Positions 11,011 through 19,859 of a stretch of 64,000 nt of DNA are shown one piece after another. A program made the position numbers and the translations under genes. Each line of letters begins with the position of its first letter. Within the stretch, counting starts at the first letter, position 1. Origin of the DNA: Saccharothrix ecbatanensis (GTDB lineage: Bacteria > Actinomycetota > Actinomycetes > Mycobacteriales > Pseudonocardiaceae); contig NZ_JACHMO010000001.1 of the NCBI RefSeq assembly GCF_014205015.1, positions 1,736,001 through 1,800,000 of the forward strand. The letters run 5' to 3'. The notes below the pieces were generated by a model. The model worked only from the letters and a program-made list of their open reading frames with translations. It was not told the origin of the DNA and did no database searches.

Positions 11011-11967
11011 TCATCGGCTGCTCCACACGTCCTCCGGCACCGGCTTCCGGAGCCACTGCGCGGCGGCGTGGACGTGGTCGACGGTGCCGAGGCCGGTGAC
11101 CACGGACGCGACGGCCGGGTGACGTAGCGGGAACGCCATAGCGGCGTGCGGCAGTGTGGTTCCGTGCCGTTCGCAGGCTTCCGCCCATGCTCGCGCGGTT
11201 TTGAGCACGTGGTCCGGTGCGGGTCCGTAGTTGAAGTGGGCGTCGTCCGGCGGCCAGGGGCGGGCCAGGAGGCCTGAGTTGAACGGCGCCGCTGCCAGGA
11301 TGGAGACCCCGCGCTCGGCGCACGCGTCGAGGAGGGGTTGCGCGGTGCGGTCCACGAGGGTCCAGCGGCCGGCCACCATGACGACGTCGATGTCGGTCTC
11401 CTGGACCGCCCGCAACGGCGCCTCCCACTGGTTCATCCCCAGCCCGACCGCGCTGATCACTCCCTGCTCGCGCAGCGCGACGAGTGCGGGCACGGCCTCG
11501 GTCAGCGCCTGGTCGACGTGGTCGTCGGGGTCGTGGATGAGCACGATGTCGATCCGGTCCACCCCCAGCCGCTCAAGGCTGGCCTCGATGCTGCGCCGCA
11601 CGCCGTCGGCGCTGTAGTCGAGGACGCGCGTGACGTCGTCGGGGACGTCGAACCCACCCTGATCGAGGTCGGAGCCCGTCGGTGCGGGGTTCGGCACGAG
11701 CAGTCGTCCGACCTTGGTGGAGATGACGTAGTCCTCGCGCGGCTTGCTCGCCAACGCGGCGCCGAGGCGTCGTTCGGACAGTCCCAGTCCGTAGTGGGGC
11801 GCGGTGTCGAAGTACCGCACCCCGTCCTCCCAGGCCGCGTCGATGACCGCGTGGGCCACGTCGTCCGGTCGAGCGCGGTAGAGGTTGCCGATCGGGGCGG
11901 CTCCGAACCCCAGTTCGGTCACGGTGACGCCGGTCGTCCCGAGTGGACGCCGAGGAATTTCCTGCAA
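11011..11967 (-). CDS. Aldo/keto reductase, probable L-fucose 1-dehydrogenase, copy 1
   Basis: AKR-superfamily protein of 318 aa related to D-threo-aldose 1-dehydrogenase, the NAD(P)-dependent enzyme that oxidises L-fucose to L-fuconolactone. It shows the LGFGAAPIGNLY start, the FDTAPHYGLGLSE region with catalytic Asp/Tyr, STKVGR, and HDPDDH. The TTG start is supported by AAGGAG five bases upstream. It sits 42 bases after the degraded GH95 gene and upstream of the FAH/FucD operon, and probably belonged to one transcript with the GH95 gene. Confidence 0.87.
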   Translation of the reverse strand: MQEIPRRPLGTTGVTVTELGFGAAPIGNLYRARPDDVAHAVIDAAWEDGVRYFDTAPHYGLGLSERRLGAALASKPREDYVISTKVGRLLVPNPAPTGSDLDQGGFDVPDDVTRVLDYSADGVRRSIEASLERLGVDRIDIVLIHDPDDHVDQALTEAVPALVALREQGVISAVGLGMNQWEAPLRAVQETDIDVVMVAGRWTLVDRTAQPLLDACAERGVSILAAAPFNSGLLARPWPPDDAHFNYGPAPDHVLKTARAWAEACERHGTTLPHAAMAFPLRHPAVASVVTGLGTVDHVHAAAQWLRKPVPEDVWSSR

Positions 11968-12009
11968 CGGTGCTCCTTGGTCAAGTGGAAAGGGTGGTGG
12001 TGTGGGCGG

Positions 12010-13404
12010 TCACAGGCTCCACTTCTGCGCCCCGGAGCCGGTGCACGTCCACAGTTGTAGGCGGGATCTGCTGCGCTATGGAGTCGCTCGAGGTGAAGTC
12101 GCCGTGCTCGGGGGAGTAGCTCGGCGTCACGACCAGCTTCCCGTCGCGGGGATCGGTGCGGAGGTTGGCCAGCCAGAACTCGGCCGCGCCCTTGAGCAGC
12201 GGGTAGGCGCGGCCGCGCAGGAACGCCGCGTCCTGGTTGAACGGGTAGAGGCCGTAGACCTGACTGGCCGGCCAGCCGTTGGCTTCGGGGAACCAGAACG
12301 CGGTCGCCCAGTCGAGCCGCCGCGGGACGACGCGATGGGCAGGTACCGGCCGTACTGGTAGTACAGGGCTTCCAGGGCACGGTCCGCGCTGGACGAGCCG
12401 CCGGTGTAGGTCGCGCGGAGGTCGTCGGTGGGCCGATCCGGCATGGCCTGGCCGATGTTCAGCCCGACCCGGTCGAACAGCGCGGAGTGATCGGCGACGT
12501 GGGCGTCGCGCAGCGTTGTGTACGACTTCGCGGCAGCCGCGTCGACGGCGGCCGTGACCGCCGTGCCCGGGTCTGCGCCGCGGTAGTTCGGGTAGCTGTC
12601 GGCGTAGTTCGTGCCGGCGGCGAGGATCAGCGTCGCGCTGTTCGCGCCGGACACCGTCACGCTGTCACCCGCCGAGGTCACCGTGCCGCCGTCGACTCGG
12701 ACGCTGATCTGGGCCTCGAACACCATCCTGTTGTCGGCCAGCGTTCCCCGGACGCGGAGCCGCCCGTTCGCGGCGGACGTGGTGAAGTCCGCACGCGGCG
12801 ACTTGTAGCGCAACGTGAAGGAGACCTTGCCCGTGGCGCTCGCGCCGAGTCGGCCGACGACGACCTTGTCGGGATGGCTGGCGAAGTACTCGCGGTCGTA
12901 GGTGACGCCGTTGCCGGTGTAGTTCACCCTTGCGACCGCATCGGCGATGTCCAGCTCACACCGGTAGCCGGAGTACGACGCGCGGTCGGGCGACACGTCC
13001 AGCTCCAGGTCGCCGAACGTCTGGTACGCCCCGGATCCCTTGCGCCCCTGGCCGAGCTTGCCCGCGACCCACTCCGGATCGGCGCTGCCTCGGGAGTTGA
13101 TCGCGTCCACGACCTCCTGCACCGCCGTGGGGCGCGGCGTCGTCCAGTCGCTGTGGTCGTACCCCTGCGTCGAGCCCGGTCCACCGGTCCACAACGACTT
13201 CTCGTTGAACTGCAACCGCTCCGACTGGACCCCGCCGAACACCATCGCGCCCATTGCGCCGTTGCCGATCGGCAACGCCTGGCTCTCCCAGTCGGTGGCC
13301 GGTTCGTCGTACCAGAGGGTGTGCTCTGAGGTCGCCGCAGCCAGCGCCGATAAGGCCGGCAACGGCCGGATTGCAGTTGCGCGGATGAGCACCGTTGCCT
13401 CCAC
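12010..13404 (-). pseudogene. Degraded second GH95 alpha-L-fucosidase
   Basis: The N-terminal 360 or so residues match GH95 ([44 protein letters not shown]) and closely parallel the enzyme at 1-3234. Near 12310 the reading frame breaks. The sequence jumps from RGGS to [10 protein letters not shown] in another frame, deleting about 100 residues including the NINLQMNYW motif needed for catalysis. It continues through SPEHGDF to QQI near 12065, where a second deletion joins directly to a ricin-lectin tail (LQLWTCTGSGAQKWSL, stop at 12010). Comparison with the intact paralogue makes loss of function very likely. A weak signal-peptide-like N-terminus starts at GTG 13404. An assembly artefact cannot be excluded from sequence alone. 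Confidence 0.85.
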
Positions 13405-13423
13405 GAGCGTCGCCGACGGTTCC

Positions 13424-13438
13424 AGACATCGGATCTAT
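13424..13438. promoter_or_regulatory. FadR-type operator upstream of GH95 remnant
   Basis: AGACATCGGATCTAT matches the left half of the island consensus exactly and shares 13 of 15 bases with site A. It lies 20 bases upstream of the GH95 remnant start, so the regulatory site has survived although the gene is broken. Confidence 0.6.
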
Positions 13439-13536
13439 AGCGTCATCTGTGTGCATCTTTGCGTGGATCGCCGGTGCTTGGCAAGAGAGTCATCCTACGT
13501 TATGCGGTAGTTGGTACTCCTTGGGGCGGGAGATAC

Positions 13537-13569
13537 TTTTGGCGAATATCAAGCAGAAGTTCGCCAAAA
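13537..13569. repeat. Perfect 10-bp inverted repeat
   Basis: TTTTGGCGAA (13537-13546) and TTCGCCAAAA (13560-13569) separated by 13 bases. It could be an operator or a small bidirectional terminator; a run of five T follows at 13576. Confidence 0.55.
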
Positions 13570-13596
13570 CTCCGATTTTTAGCCGCTACTTTCGTC

Positions 13597-13626
13597 TTGA
13601 CACGATCGTATGACGCAGATTACGTT
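13597..13626 (+). promoter_or_regulatory. Predicted promoter for ThuA/sugar dehydrogenase gene
   Basis: TTGACA, 18-base spacer, TACGTT. It lies 139 bases before the start codon, leaving a long 5' leader. Confidence 0.45.
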
Positions 13627-13764
13627 TTGGACGCACCCTGAGGTCGCCGGCGGCAAGTCCGCCGGTGTGGGTGTGCCTCCTCCTGCGGTACCGGCGCCGC
13701 AGTCCTTCTCGGTCGTCCTCGCACCACCGTCAGTCGGTCTCGTCCCGCCCCGAAGGAGTGGCAC

Positions 13765-16700
13765 ATGCGGCGTACGCGCACGCGACTACTGAGCGTTATA
13801 TTCAGTGCGCTCACAGTGATAGGCCTGATCGTTCCGGTCGCCTCGGCGCACCCCGAGGGCTTTCACGTCCTGGTGTTCAGCAAGACGGCCGCCGGCGTCT
13901 ACCGGCACGACTCCATCCCTGCGGGGATCGCGATGTTCGAGCAGCTCGCCGCCGATCGGCAGTGGGAGCTGACCAAGAGCGAAGACTCCGCGGTCTTCAA
14001 CGACGCCACGCTGGCGACGTTCGACGTGGTCGTCATGCTCCAGACCGGTGGCATGGTGTGGGACACCGCGGCGCAGCGTGCCGCGATGCAGACGTACGTG
14101 CGCAACGGCGGTGGCGTGGCGGCGATCCACAACGCCACCGACATGAACATCGAGCAGCAGTTCCCGTGGTGGGACCAGATGCTCGGCATGACGATGACCG
14201 CGCACTCGGCGACCGTGCCGGGCACGGCCAAGGTCGCCGACCACGTCCACCCGTCGGGGCAAGGGCTGCCGGACCGCTGGAACCGCACCGAGGAGTGGTA
14301 CAACTTCGACCGCAGCGCCCGCGGTGACGTGCACGTGCTGGTGACCGCGGACGAGACGACGTACGACGCCGGTGGGTCCGCGATGGGGTCGGACCACCCG
14401 ATCTCGTGGTGCCGCAACTTCGAGGGCGGCCGGTTGTGGGCGACGGCGATGGGGCACCAGGCGTCCAGCTTCTCGGAGCCGCTGTTCCGCTCGCACATCG
14501 CGGGCGGCGTGGAGACGGCGGGCGGCAAGCTCGCGGCGGACTGCGGTCCCACGGTGTGGAGCAGCTTCGAGAAGACGGAGCTGGACGGCAACACGCTCGC
14601 GCCGGCCGCGCTGGACGTGGCCCCGGACGGCCGGGTGGTCTACGCCGAGTACGGCGGCAAGGTCAAGGTCTACAAGCCGGACACCCGCACCACCGTCACC
14701 GCCGCCACGCTGAACGTCTACACCGGCGGTGAGGACGGCCTGACCGGTCTCGCGCTGGACCCGAACTTCGCCACGAACCGGTGGGTGTACCTGAACTACT
14801 CGCCCACGGGATCACAGGAGGTCGCACGGGTCTCCAGGTTCACCATGAACGGCGACAACCTCGACCTCGCCGGCGAGAAGGTGCTGCTCACGCTGCCCGC
14901 GTCGCGGCAGGCGGAGCCCGGCCACACCGGCGGGTACCTGGCGTTCGGCCCCGGTGGGAACCTGTACATCAGCGTCGGTGACGACACCGAGCCGTTCCAC
15001 TCCGACGGGTACACCCCGATCGACGAACGCCCCGGCCAGTCGCTGTACGACGCGCAGCGCACCTCGGCCAACACCAACGACCTGCGCGGCAAGATCCTGC
15101 GCGTGCACCCCGAGGCGGACGGCACCTACACGATCCCGTCGGGCAACCTGTTCACGCCGGGCACGGCCAAGACTCGGCCCGAGATCTACGCGATGGGCTT
15201 CCGCAACGTGTTCCGGTTCAGCGTGCACCCCACCACCGGAGTGATCTACGCGGCCGACTACGGCCCGGACAGCGGGGCCGACAACGCGAGCCGGGGACCG
15301 GGCGCGCTGGCCGAGTGGAACGCGATCACGTCGCCGGGCAACTACGGCTGGCCGTACTGCGTCGGCAACAACACCCCGTACAACGACTACAACTTCGCCA
15401 CCGGCACGTCGGGCGCGAAGTTCAACTGCGGCGCACCAACCAACAACTCGCCAAACAACACCGGTCTGACCACCCTGCCGGCGGCTCGTGCGGCGACGGT
15501 CTGGTACGGCAACAGCGCGTCGGAGGGCAACAAGTTCCCGGAACTGGGCAGCGGCGGCGAAGCGCCGATGGCGTTCCCGATCTACCGGTACGACGCGAAC
15601 AACCCGTCACCGACGAAGTTCCCTGCGTACTTCGACCAGACGCCGTTCTTCGGCGAGTGGGCGCGGAACAAGCTGCACGAGTTCCGGCTCGACTCGTCCG
15701 GGAAGCTCTTGAAGATCAACAACTTCCTGTCGTCGGTGAGCTTGAAGTCGCCGATGGACGTGAAGTTCGGGCCGGACGGCTCGATGTACCTGCTGGAGTG
15801 GGGAAGCGGCTTCGGCCGCGACAACGCGGACTCCGGGCTCTACCGCATCGACTACACGTCCGGTGAACGCAGCCCGATCGCCAAGGCCACCGCCACGCCG
15901 TCGTCGGGATCGTCGCCGCTGACCGTGCAGTTCTCCAGCGCCGGCTCCAACGACCCGGAGGGCGGCACGCTGTCCTACCGGTGGGCGTTCGGCGACGGCG
16001 GAACCTCGACCGCCGCGAACCCGTCGCACACCTACACCACGGGCGGCCAGTTCAACGCGCAGCTGACCGTGACGGACCCGACCGGCAAGACGGGCACCGC
16101 GAACGTGACCGTCACGTCCGGCAACACCGAGCCGGTGGTGCGGTTCACGAGTCCGGCGCACGGCGGCATGTTCGACTTCGGCGACACGATCCCGTACGCG
16201 GTGTCGGTCACCGACCGGGAGGACGGCACGATCGACTGCACCCGGGTGATCACGCAGCCCGCGTTGGGCCACGACCAGCACGCGCACCCGATCAACCAGA
16301 TCCCGGGCTGCTCGGGCGTGATCGTGCCCGAGACGGACACCGCGCACGCCCAGTCGAACGTGTCCTACGTCGCCGACGCCACCTACACCGACCGCGGCGC
16401 GACCGGCGTGCCGGCGCTGACCGGCCGCACCCAGGTGTTGTTGCAGCCAAAGCACAAGCAGGCCGAGCACTTCACCGGCTCGTCCGGTGTGCGGGTGGTG
16501 CCGCAGGACGCGGCCGAGTCCGGTGGGCGGATCGGCGACGTCAGCAATGGCGACTGGGTCTCGTTCAAGACGGTGAACCTGACCGGGATCGACCAGGTGT
16601 CGTTCCGGGTGTCCTCGCCGACCGGCGGCGGATCGGTCGAGTTGCGGGCGGGCTCGCCGACCGGCGCGCTGATCGCCTCGGCGCCGGTCGCGAGCACCGG

Positions 16701-17229
16701 CGGCTGGGACGACTACGTGAGTCTGCCGGCGGTCCCGGTCACCGATCCGGGCGGCACGATCGAGCTGTTCATGGTGTTCAAGTCGACCGCGAACAACTCG
16801 TTCGACGTGGACTCGATGAAGTTCGTCGGCCGCGGCGTTGCCTCCGGCGGCGGCACGACCGCGCGTCAGATCGTCGGTGCCGGCGGCAAGTGCGTCGACG
16901 TCAACGGCGGCAGCTCGGCGGACGGCGCCAAGGTGCAGCTGTGGACCTGCAACGGACAGCCGCACCAGAAGTGGACGATCAGCGGCTCGACGGTCCGGAC
17001 CTTGGGCAAGTGCCTGGACGTGAACAACGGCAGCTCGGCGGACGGCACGATCGTCCAGCTGTGGACGTGCAACGGGTCTGGCGCGCAGAACTGGTCGGTG
17101 CAGTCCGACGGCACGTTCCGCAACGGCGGCAAGTGCCTGGACGCGCTGGGCGGCAGCTCGGTCGACGGGACGCAACTGATCATCTGGACGTGCCACGGCG
17201 GCGGCAACCAGAAGTGGTCGCTGACCTGA
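13765..17229 (+). CDS. Secreted ThuA - PQQ-type sugar dehydrogenase - PKD - CBM6-like - ricin lectin protein
   Basis: Multi-domain exported protein of 1154 aa. After a signal peptide (about 1-28) come a ThuA-like glutamine-amidotransferase-fold domain (about 30-250) and a glucose/sorbosone-dehydrogenase beta-propeller (about 270-690; GGEDGLTGLALDPNF, AEPGHTGGYLAFGPGG, GFRNVFRFSVHP). A PKD repeat (about 700-785), a carbohydrate-binding CBM6-like module (about 890-1020; NGDWVSFKTV, GGSVELRAGS) and a ricin-B trefoil with three QLWTC-type repeats (about 1030-1154) follow. Such propellers oxidise sugars using PQQ outside the cell. Placement between fucosidase and fucose-transport genes suggests oxidation of fucose or a related plant/algal sugar, but no substrate can be read from sequence. 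GAAGGAG precedes the ATG. Confidence 0.88.
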   Translation: MRRTRTRLLSVIFSALTVIGLIVPVASAHPEGFHVLVFSKTAAGVYRHDSIPAGIAMFEQLAADRQWELTKSEDSAVFNDATLATFDVVVMLQTGGMVWDTAAQRAAMQTYVRNGGGVAAIHNATDMNIEQQFPWWDQMLGMTMTAHSATVPGTAKVADHVHPSGQGLPDRWNRTEEWYNFDRSARGDVHVLVTADETTYDAGGSAMGSDHPISWCRNFEGGRLWATAMGHQASSFSEPLFRSHIAGGVETAGGKLAADCGPTVWSSFEKTELDGNTLAPAALDVAPDGRVVYAEYGGKVKVYKPDTRTTVTAATLNVYTGGEDGLTGLALDPNFATNRWVYLNYSPTGSQEVARVSRFTMNGDNLDLAGEKVLLTLPASRQAEPGHTGGYLAFGPGGNLYISVGDDTEPFHSDGYTPIDERPGQSLYDAQRTSANTNDLRGKILRVHPEADGTYTIPSGNLFTPGTAKTRPEIYAMGFRNVFRFSVHPTTGVIYAADYGPDSGADNASRGPGALAEWNAITSPGNYGWPYCVGNNTPYNDYNFATGTSGAKFNCGAPTNNSPNNTGLTTLPAARAATVWYGNSASEGNKFPELGSGGEAPMAFPIYRYDANNPSPTKFPAYFDQTPFFGEWARNKLHEFRLDSSGKLLKINNFLSSVSLKSPMDVKFGPDGSMYLLEWGSGFGRDNADSGLYRIDYTSGERSPIAKATATPSSGSSPLTVQFSSAGSNDPEGGTLSYRWAFGDGGTSTAANPSHTYTTGGQFNAQLTVTDPTGKTGTANVTVTSGNTEPVVRFTSPAHGGMFDFGDTIPYAVSVTDREDGTIDCTRVITQPALGHDQHAHPINQIPGCSGVIVPETDTAHAQSNVSYVADATYTDRGATGVPALTGRTQVLLQPKHKQAEHFTGSSGVRVVPQDAAESGGRIGDVSNGDWVSFKTVNLTGIDQVSFRVSSPTGGGSVELRAGSPTGALIASAPVASTGGWDDYVSLPAVPVTDPGGTIELFMVFKSTANNSFDVDSMKFVGRGVASGGGTTARQIVGAGGKCVDVNGGSSADGAKVQLWTCNGQPHQKWTISGSTVRTLGKCLDVNNGSSADGTIVQLWTCNGSGAQNWSVQSDGTFRNGGKCLDALGGSSVDGTQLIIWTCHGGGNQKWSLT

Positions 17230-17241
17230 CCTGGCAACGTC

Positions 17242-17275
17242 GGTGGCCCCGGTGCTCGACCGCACCGGGGCCACC
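17242..17275. terminator. Bidirectional terminator
   Basis: GGTGGCCCCGGTG and its exact complement with a short loop, centred between the convergent dehydrogenase and permease genes. Confidence 0.7.
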
Positions 17276-17281
17276 GGCCAC

Positions 17282-18340
17282 CTAATCTTGTGTCTTGCCT
17301 CCCGTGACGCGGGAAAGTGCCAGGGCGATGAGGATGATCGTGCCGTTGAGGGCGCCGATCCACTGGGCGGGGACGCCGCCGAGCGTGAGCACGTTCTGGA
17401 TCATGAACAGCAGCAGGATTCCGGTGAAGGCGCCGAACATCGTTCCCTTGCCGCCGTTGAGGCTGATGCCGCCGATCACGGCCGCGGCGAACACGGTGAA
17501 GATGTAGCCGTTGCCCTGGGCCGATGCGACGGAGGCCAGTCGGCCGGACAGCAGCAGGCCGCCGATGGCCGCCAGCAGGCTGGCGGTGACGATGACGATC
17601 CAGAGCACCCGGTCGGTGCGGATGCCGGCCGCCTTCGACGCGTCGACGTTGCCGCCGATCGCGTAGAGGGAGCGGCCGAAGCTGGTGAAGCCGAGGACCA
17701 CGATGCCGGCGGCGAACAGGACCAGGCACAGCCACACCGACACCGGCACGCCGAACCACTGCGTGGTGCCGAGGTAGAGCATCGACTCCGGCAACCGGAA
17801 GAACGTCTGGCCGCCGGAGATGCCGGTGAGGATGCCGCGCAGCACGATCAGCATGCCGAGCGTCACGATGAAGCCGTTGAGGCCGAACCGGATGATGAAC
17901 AGCGCGTTGACCACGCCGATCAGAACGCCGACCGCCAGCGTGATGGGCACCGACCAGCCGCCCGGCAGCAGGCCCAGACCGTGACCGGTGCCGATCGGCA
18001 CCGTGAGCCAGGCGGCGACGCCGGGTGCGAGGCCGACGGTGGACTCCAGGGAGAGGTCCATCTTCTTGACGATCAGGACCAGTGTCTGGGCCAGGACCAG
18101 GACGGCGATCTCCGACATGGTCTGGAGGATGTTGATCAGGTTGTCGGCTTGCATGAACACCGGGCTGACCAGTTGGCCGACGATCGCGATCACGATGATC
18201 GCGGGGATGAGGGCCAGGTCGCGCAGTCGCGCGAAGGCGATCCGCCGCCGTCCTGCGGGCCGACCTCCACCGACAGGGCTCCCCGTCGGTGGGGGCGAGC
18301 CGTTCCCGGCGACCGCGGCGGCGGTCTTGCTATCGGACAT
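17282..18340 (-). CDS. CUT2 sugar ABC transporter permease, copy 2
   Basis: RbsC-like permease of 352 aa with a charged N-terminus, about nine membrane segments and the AAAVIGGISLNGGKGT signature. It is paralogous to the permease at 4243-5292. Its ATG overlaps the ATPase gene by 11 bases. It is the last gene of operon 2, which contains only dehydratase, SDR and transporter genes; the hydrolase of this half is on the divergent transcript. Confidence 0.9.
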   Translation of the reverse strand: MSDSKTAAAVAGNGSPPPTGSPVGGGRPAGRRRIAFARLRDLALIPAIIVIAIVGQLVSPVFMQADNLINILQTMSEIAVLVLAQTLVLIVKKMDLSLESTVGLAPGVAAWLTVPIGTGHGLGLLPGGWSVPITLAVGVLIGVVNALFIIRFGLNGFIVTLGMLIVLRGILTGISGGQTFFRLPESMLYLGTTQWFGVPVSVWLCLVLFAAGIVVLGFTSFGRSLYAIGGNVDASKAAGIRTDRVLWIVIVTASLLAAIGGLLLSGRLASVASAQGNGYIFTVFAAAVIGGISLNGGKGTMFGAFTGILLLFMIQNVLTLGGVPAQWIGALNGTIILIALALSRVTGGKTQD

Positions 18341-19838
18341 CGAGGTCCACTCCTTCCATCGCGGCCACGAGTTGGTGGTCGTGCCAGCCGCGGGCGGTCT
18401 CGCCGACGACGCGGCCCTGGAACACCACCAGGACCCGGTCGCACAGGCGCAGGTCGTCGAGCTCGTCCGAGGCGATGAGCACGCCGGTGCCGGACTCGGC
18501 GATCTCCTCGACCTTGCCGAGGAGGAACTCCTTGGACCGCACGTCGACGCCGGCGGTCGGGTTGATCAGCACCAGCAGGTCCGGGTCGTTGGCCAGGGCA
18601 CGTGCCATGACGACCTTCTGCTGGTTGCCGCCGGAGAGGCCGGAGACCGGCAGCTCCGGTCCTGGAGTTTTGATCGCCAGGTTCTCGATCATGGTGGTGG
18701 CGAAGTGGTCACGGCGGCGGCCGTCGATGAACCCGGAGGGTCCGAGCCGTTCCGGGATGGTCAGGGTTCCGTTGTCGGCGATGGACATCTCCGGCACGAG
18801 ACCTTGGTGGTGCCGGTCCTGCGGGACGAACCCGACACCGGCTTTCAGCGCGGCGGGCACGCTGCCCGGTCGTGGTCGGGTGCCGGCGATCTCCACGGTG
18901 CCGCTCGCGGCTGCCCGCAACCCGACGACGGTTTCCGCTATCTCGATGCGGCCGCTGCTCGCCGCGCCGGCGAGACCGACGATCTCGCCGGCGCGGATGC
19001 GGAACGACACGTCGTCGTACGCGCCGGGCAGGGACATGTCGTCCACCTTGAGCACGTCCACGGCGTCCGCCGACGGGCCGCGGCGGTCACCGCCGACCTC
19101 TGCCGCCGCCTCGCCGGTCATGGCCCCGACCAGTTCGGCCCGCGGCAGTTCGTCGACCGCGGCGGTCAGGATGTGCTGGGCGTCGCGGAACACCGTCACC
19201 ATGTCGCAGATCCCGTAGATCTCCTGGAGGTGGTGGCTGATGAACAGGAACGTGACGCCCTGTCGCTGGAGGTCGTTGATCCGGGCGAACAGCCGGTTGA
19301 TGGCGGCGGCGTCCAGTTGGGCGGTGGGCTCGTCCAGGATGATGAAGCGGGCTCCGAACGACAGCGCCCTGGCGATCTCCACGAACTGCCGCTGTTCGAC
19401 GTCGAGTTCGCGTGCGGGGGTGCGCACGTCCACGTCGACCGACCAGGTGTCCAGCAGCTCCCGTGCCCTGCTGTGCACCGTCTTCCAGTTGATCAATCCG
19501 CCGCGCCCGTGGTCGTGCCGGTTGAGGAAGAGGTTCTCGGCGACAGTCAGCTCGGGGATGATCGTGGACTTCTGGTAGACGCACGCCACCCGCTGCCGCC
19601 AGGCGTCGCGGTCGGCGAGCCGCGGGGCGGGCTCGCCGCCGAACCTCACCTCGCCCGCGTCCGGCGGCTGGAGTCCCGTGAGGATGGACACCAGGGTCGA
19701 CTTGCCCGCTCCGTTGCGCCCGACCAGGGCGTGGGTCTGCCCTTGGTCGATCCTGATCGCGGCGTCGCGCAGGGCCACTGTGGACCCGAACTGCTTGGTG
19801 ATGCCCGTCGCCTCGACGACGGGCGCGGCGGTAACCAT
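18330..19838 (-). CDS. CUT2 sugar ABC transporter ATPase, copy 2
   Basis: Tandem ATPase of 502 aa. Domain 1 has GRNGAGKST and FIILDEPTAQL. Domain 2 has a degenerate P-loop (AGAASSGRIEI) and the signature LSGGNQQKVVMARAL. It parallels copy 1 along its full length, including EATGITKQFGSTVAL, so the two transporters appear to be duplicates rather than unrelated systems. Confidence 0.92.
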   Translation of the reverse strand: MVTAAPVVEATGITKQFGSTVALRDAAIRIDQGQTHALVGRNGAGKSTLVSILTGLQPPDAGEVRFGGEPAPRLADRDAWRQRVACVYQKSTIIPELTVAENLFLNRHDHGRGGLINWKTVHSRARELLDTWSVDVDVRTPARELDVEQRQFVEIARALSFGARFIILDEPTAQLDAAAINRLFARINDLQRQGVTFLFISHHLQEIYGICDMVTVFRDAQHILTAAVDELPRAELVGAMTGEAAAEVGGDRRGPSADAVDVLKVDDMSLPGAYDDVSFRIRAGEIVGLAGAASSGRIEIAETVVGLRAAASGTVEIAGTRPRPGSVPAALKAGVGFVPQDRHHQGLVPEMSIADNGTLTIPERLGPSGFIDGRRRDHFATTMIENLAIKTPGPELPVSGLSGGNQQKVVMARALANDPDLLVLINPTAGVDVRSKEFLLGKVEEIAESGTGVLIASDELDDLRLCDRVLVVFQGRVVGETARGWHDHQLVAAMEGVDLDVR

Positions 19839-19859
19839 CTCGTGTGTCGCCCTTCCGGA

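Larger units (their letters stand above)
13439..13764. other. Divergent intergenic region, AT-richer than surroundings
   Basis: About 325 bases without a convincing gene, between the GH95 remnant and the ThuA/sugar-dehydrogenase gene. It contains a perfect 10-bp inverted repeat (13537-13569), a promoter-like pair (13597-13626), a GC-rich hairpin in the probable 5' leader (about 13644-13667) and the ribosome site GAAGGAG at about 13752. I recognise no known riboswitch. Confidence 0.6.

Noticed and set aside
13627..13764. Possible riboswitch in the leader of the ThuA/sugar dehydrogenase gene
   Set aside because: There is one GC-rich hairpin but no conserved riboswitch core that I recognise.
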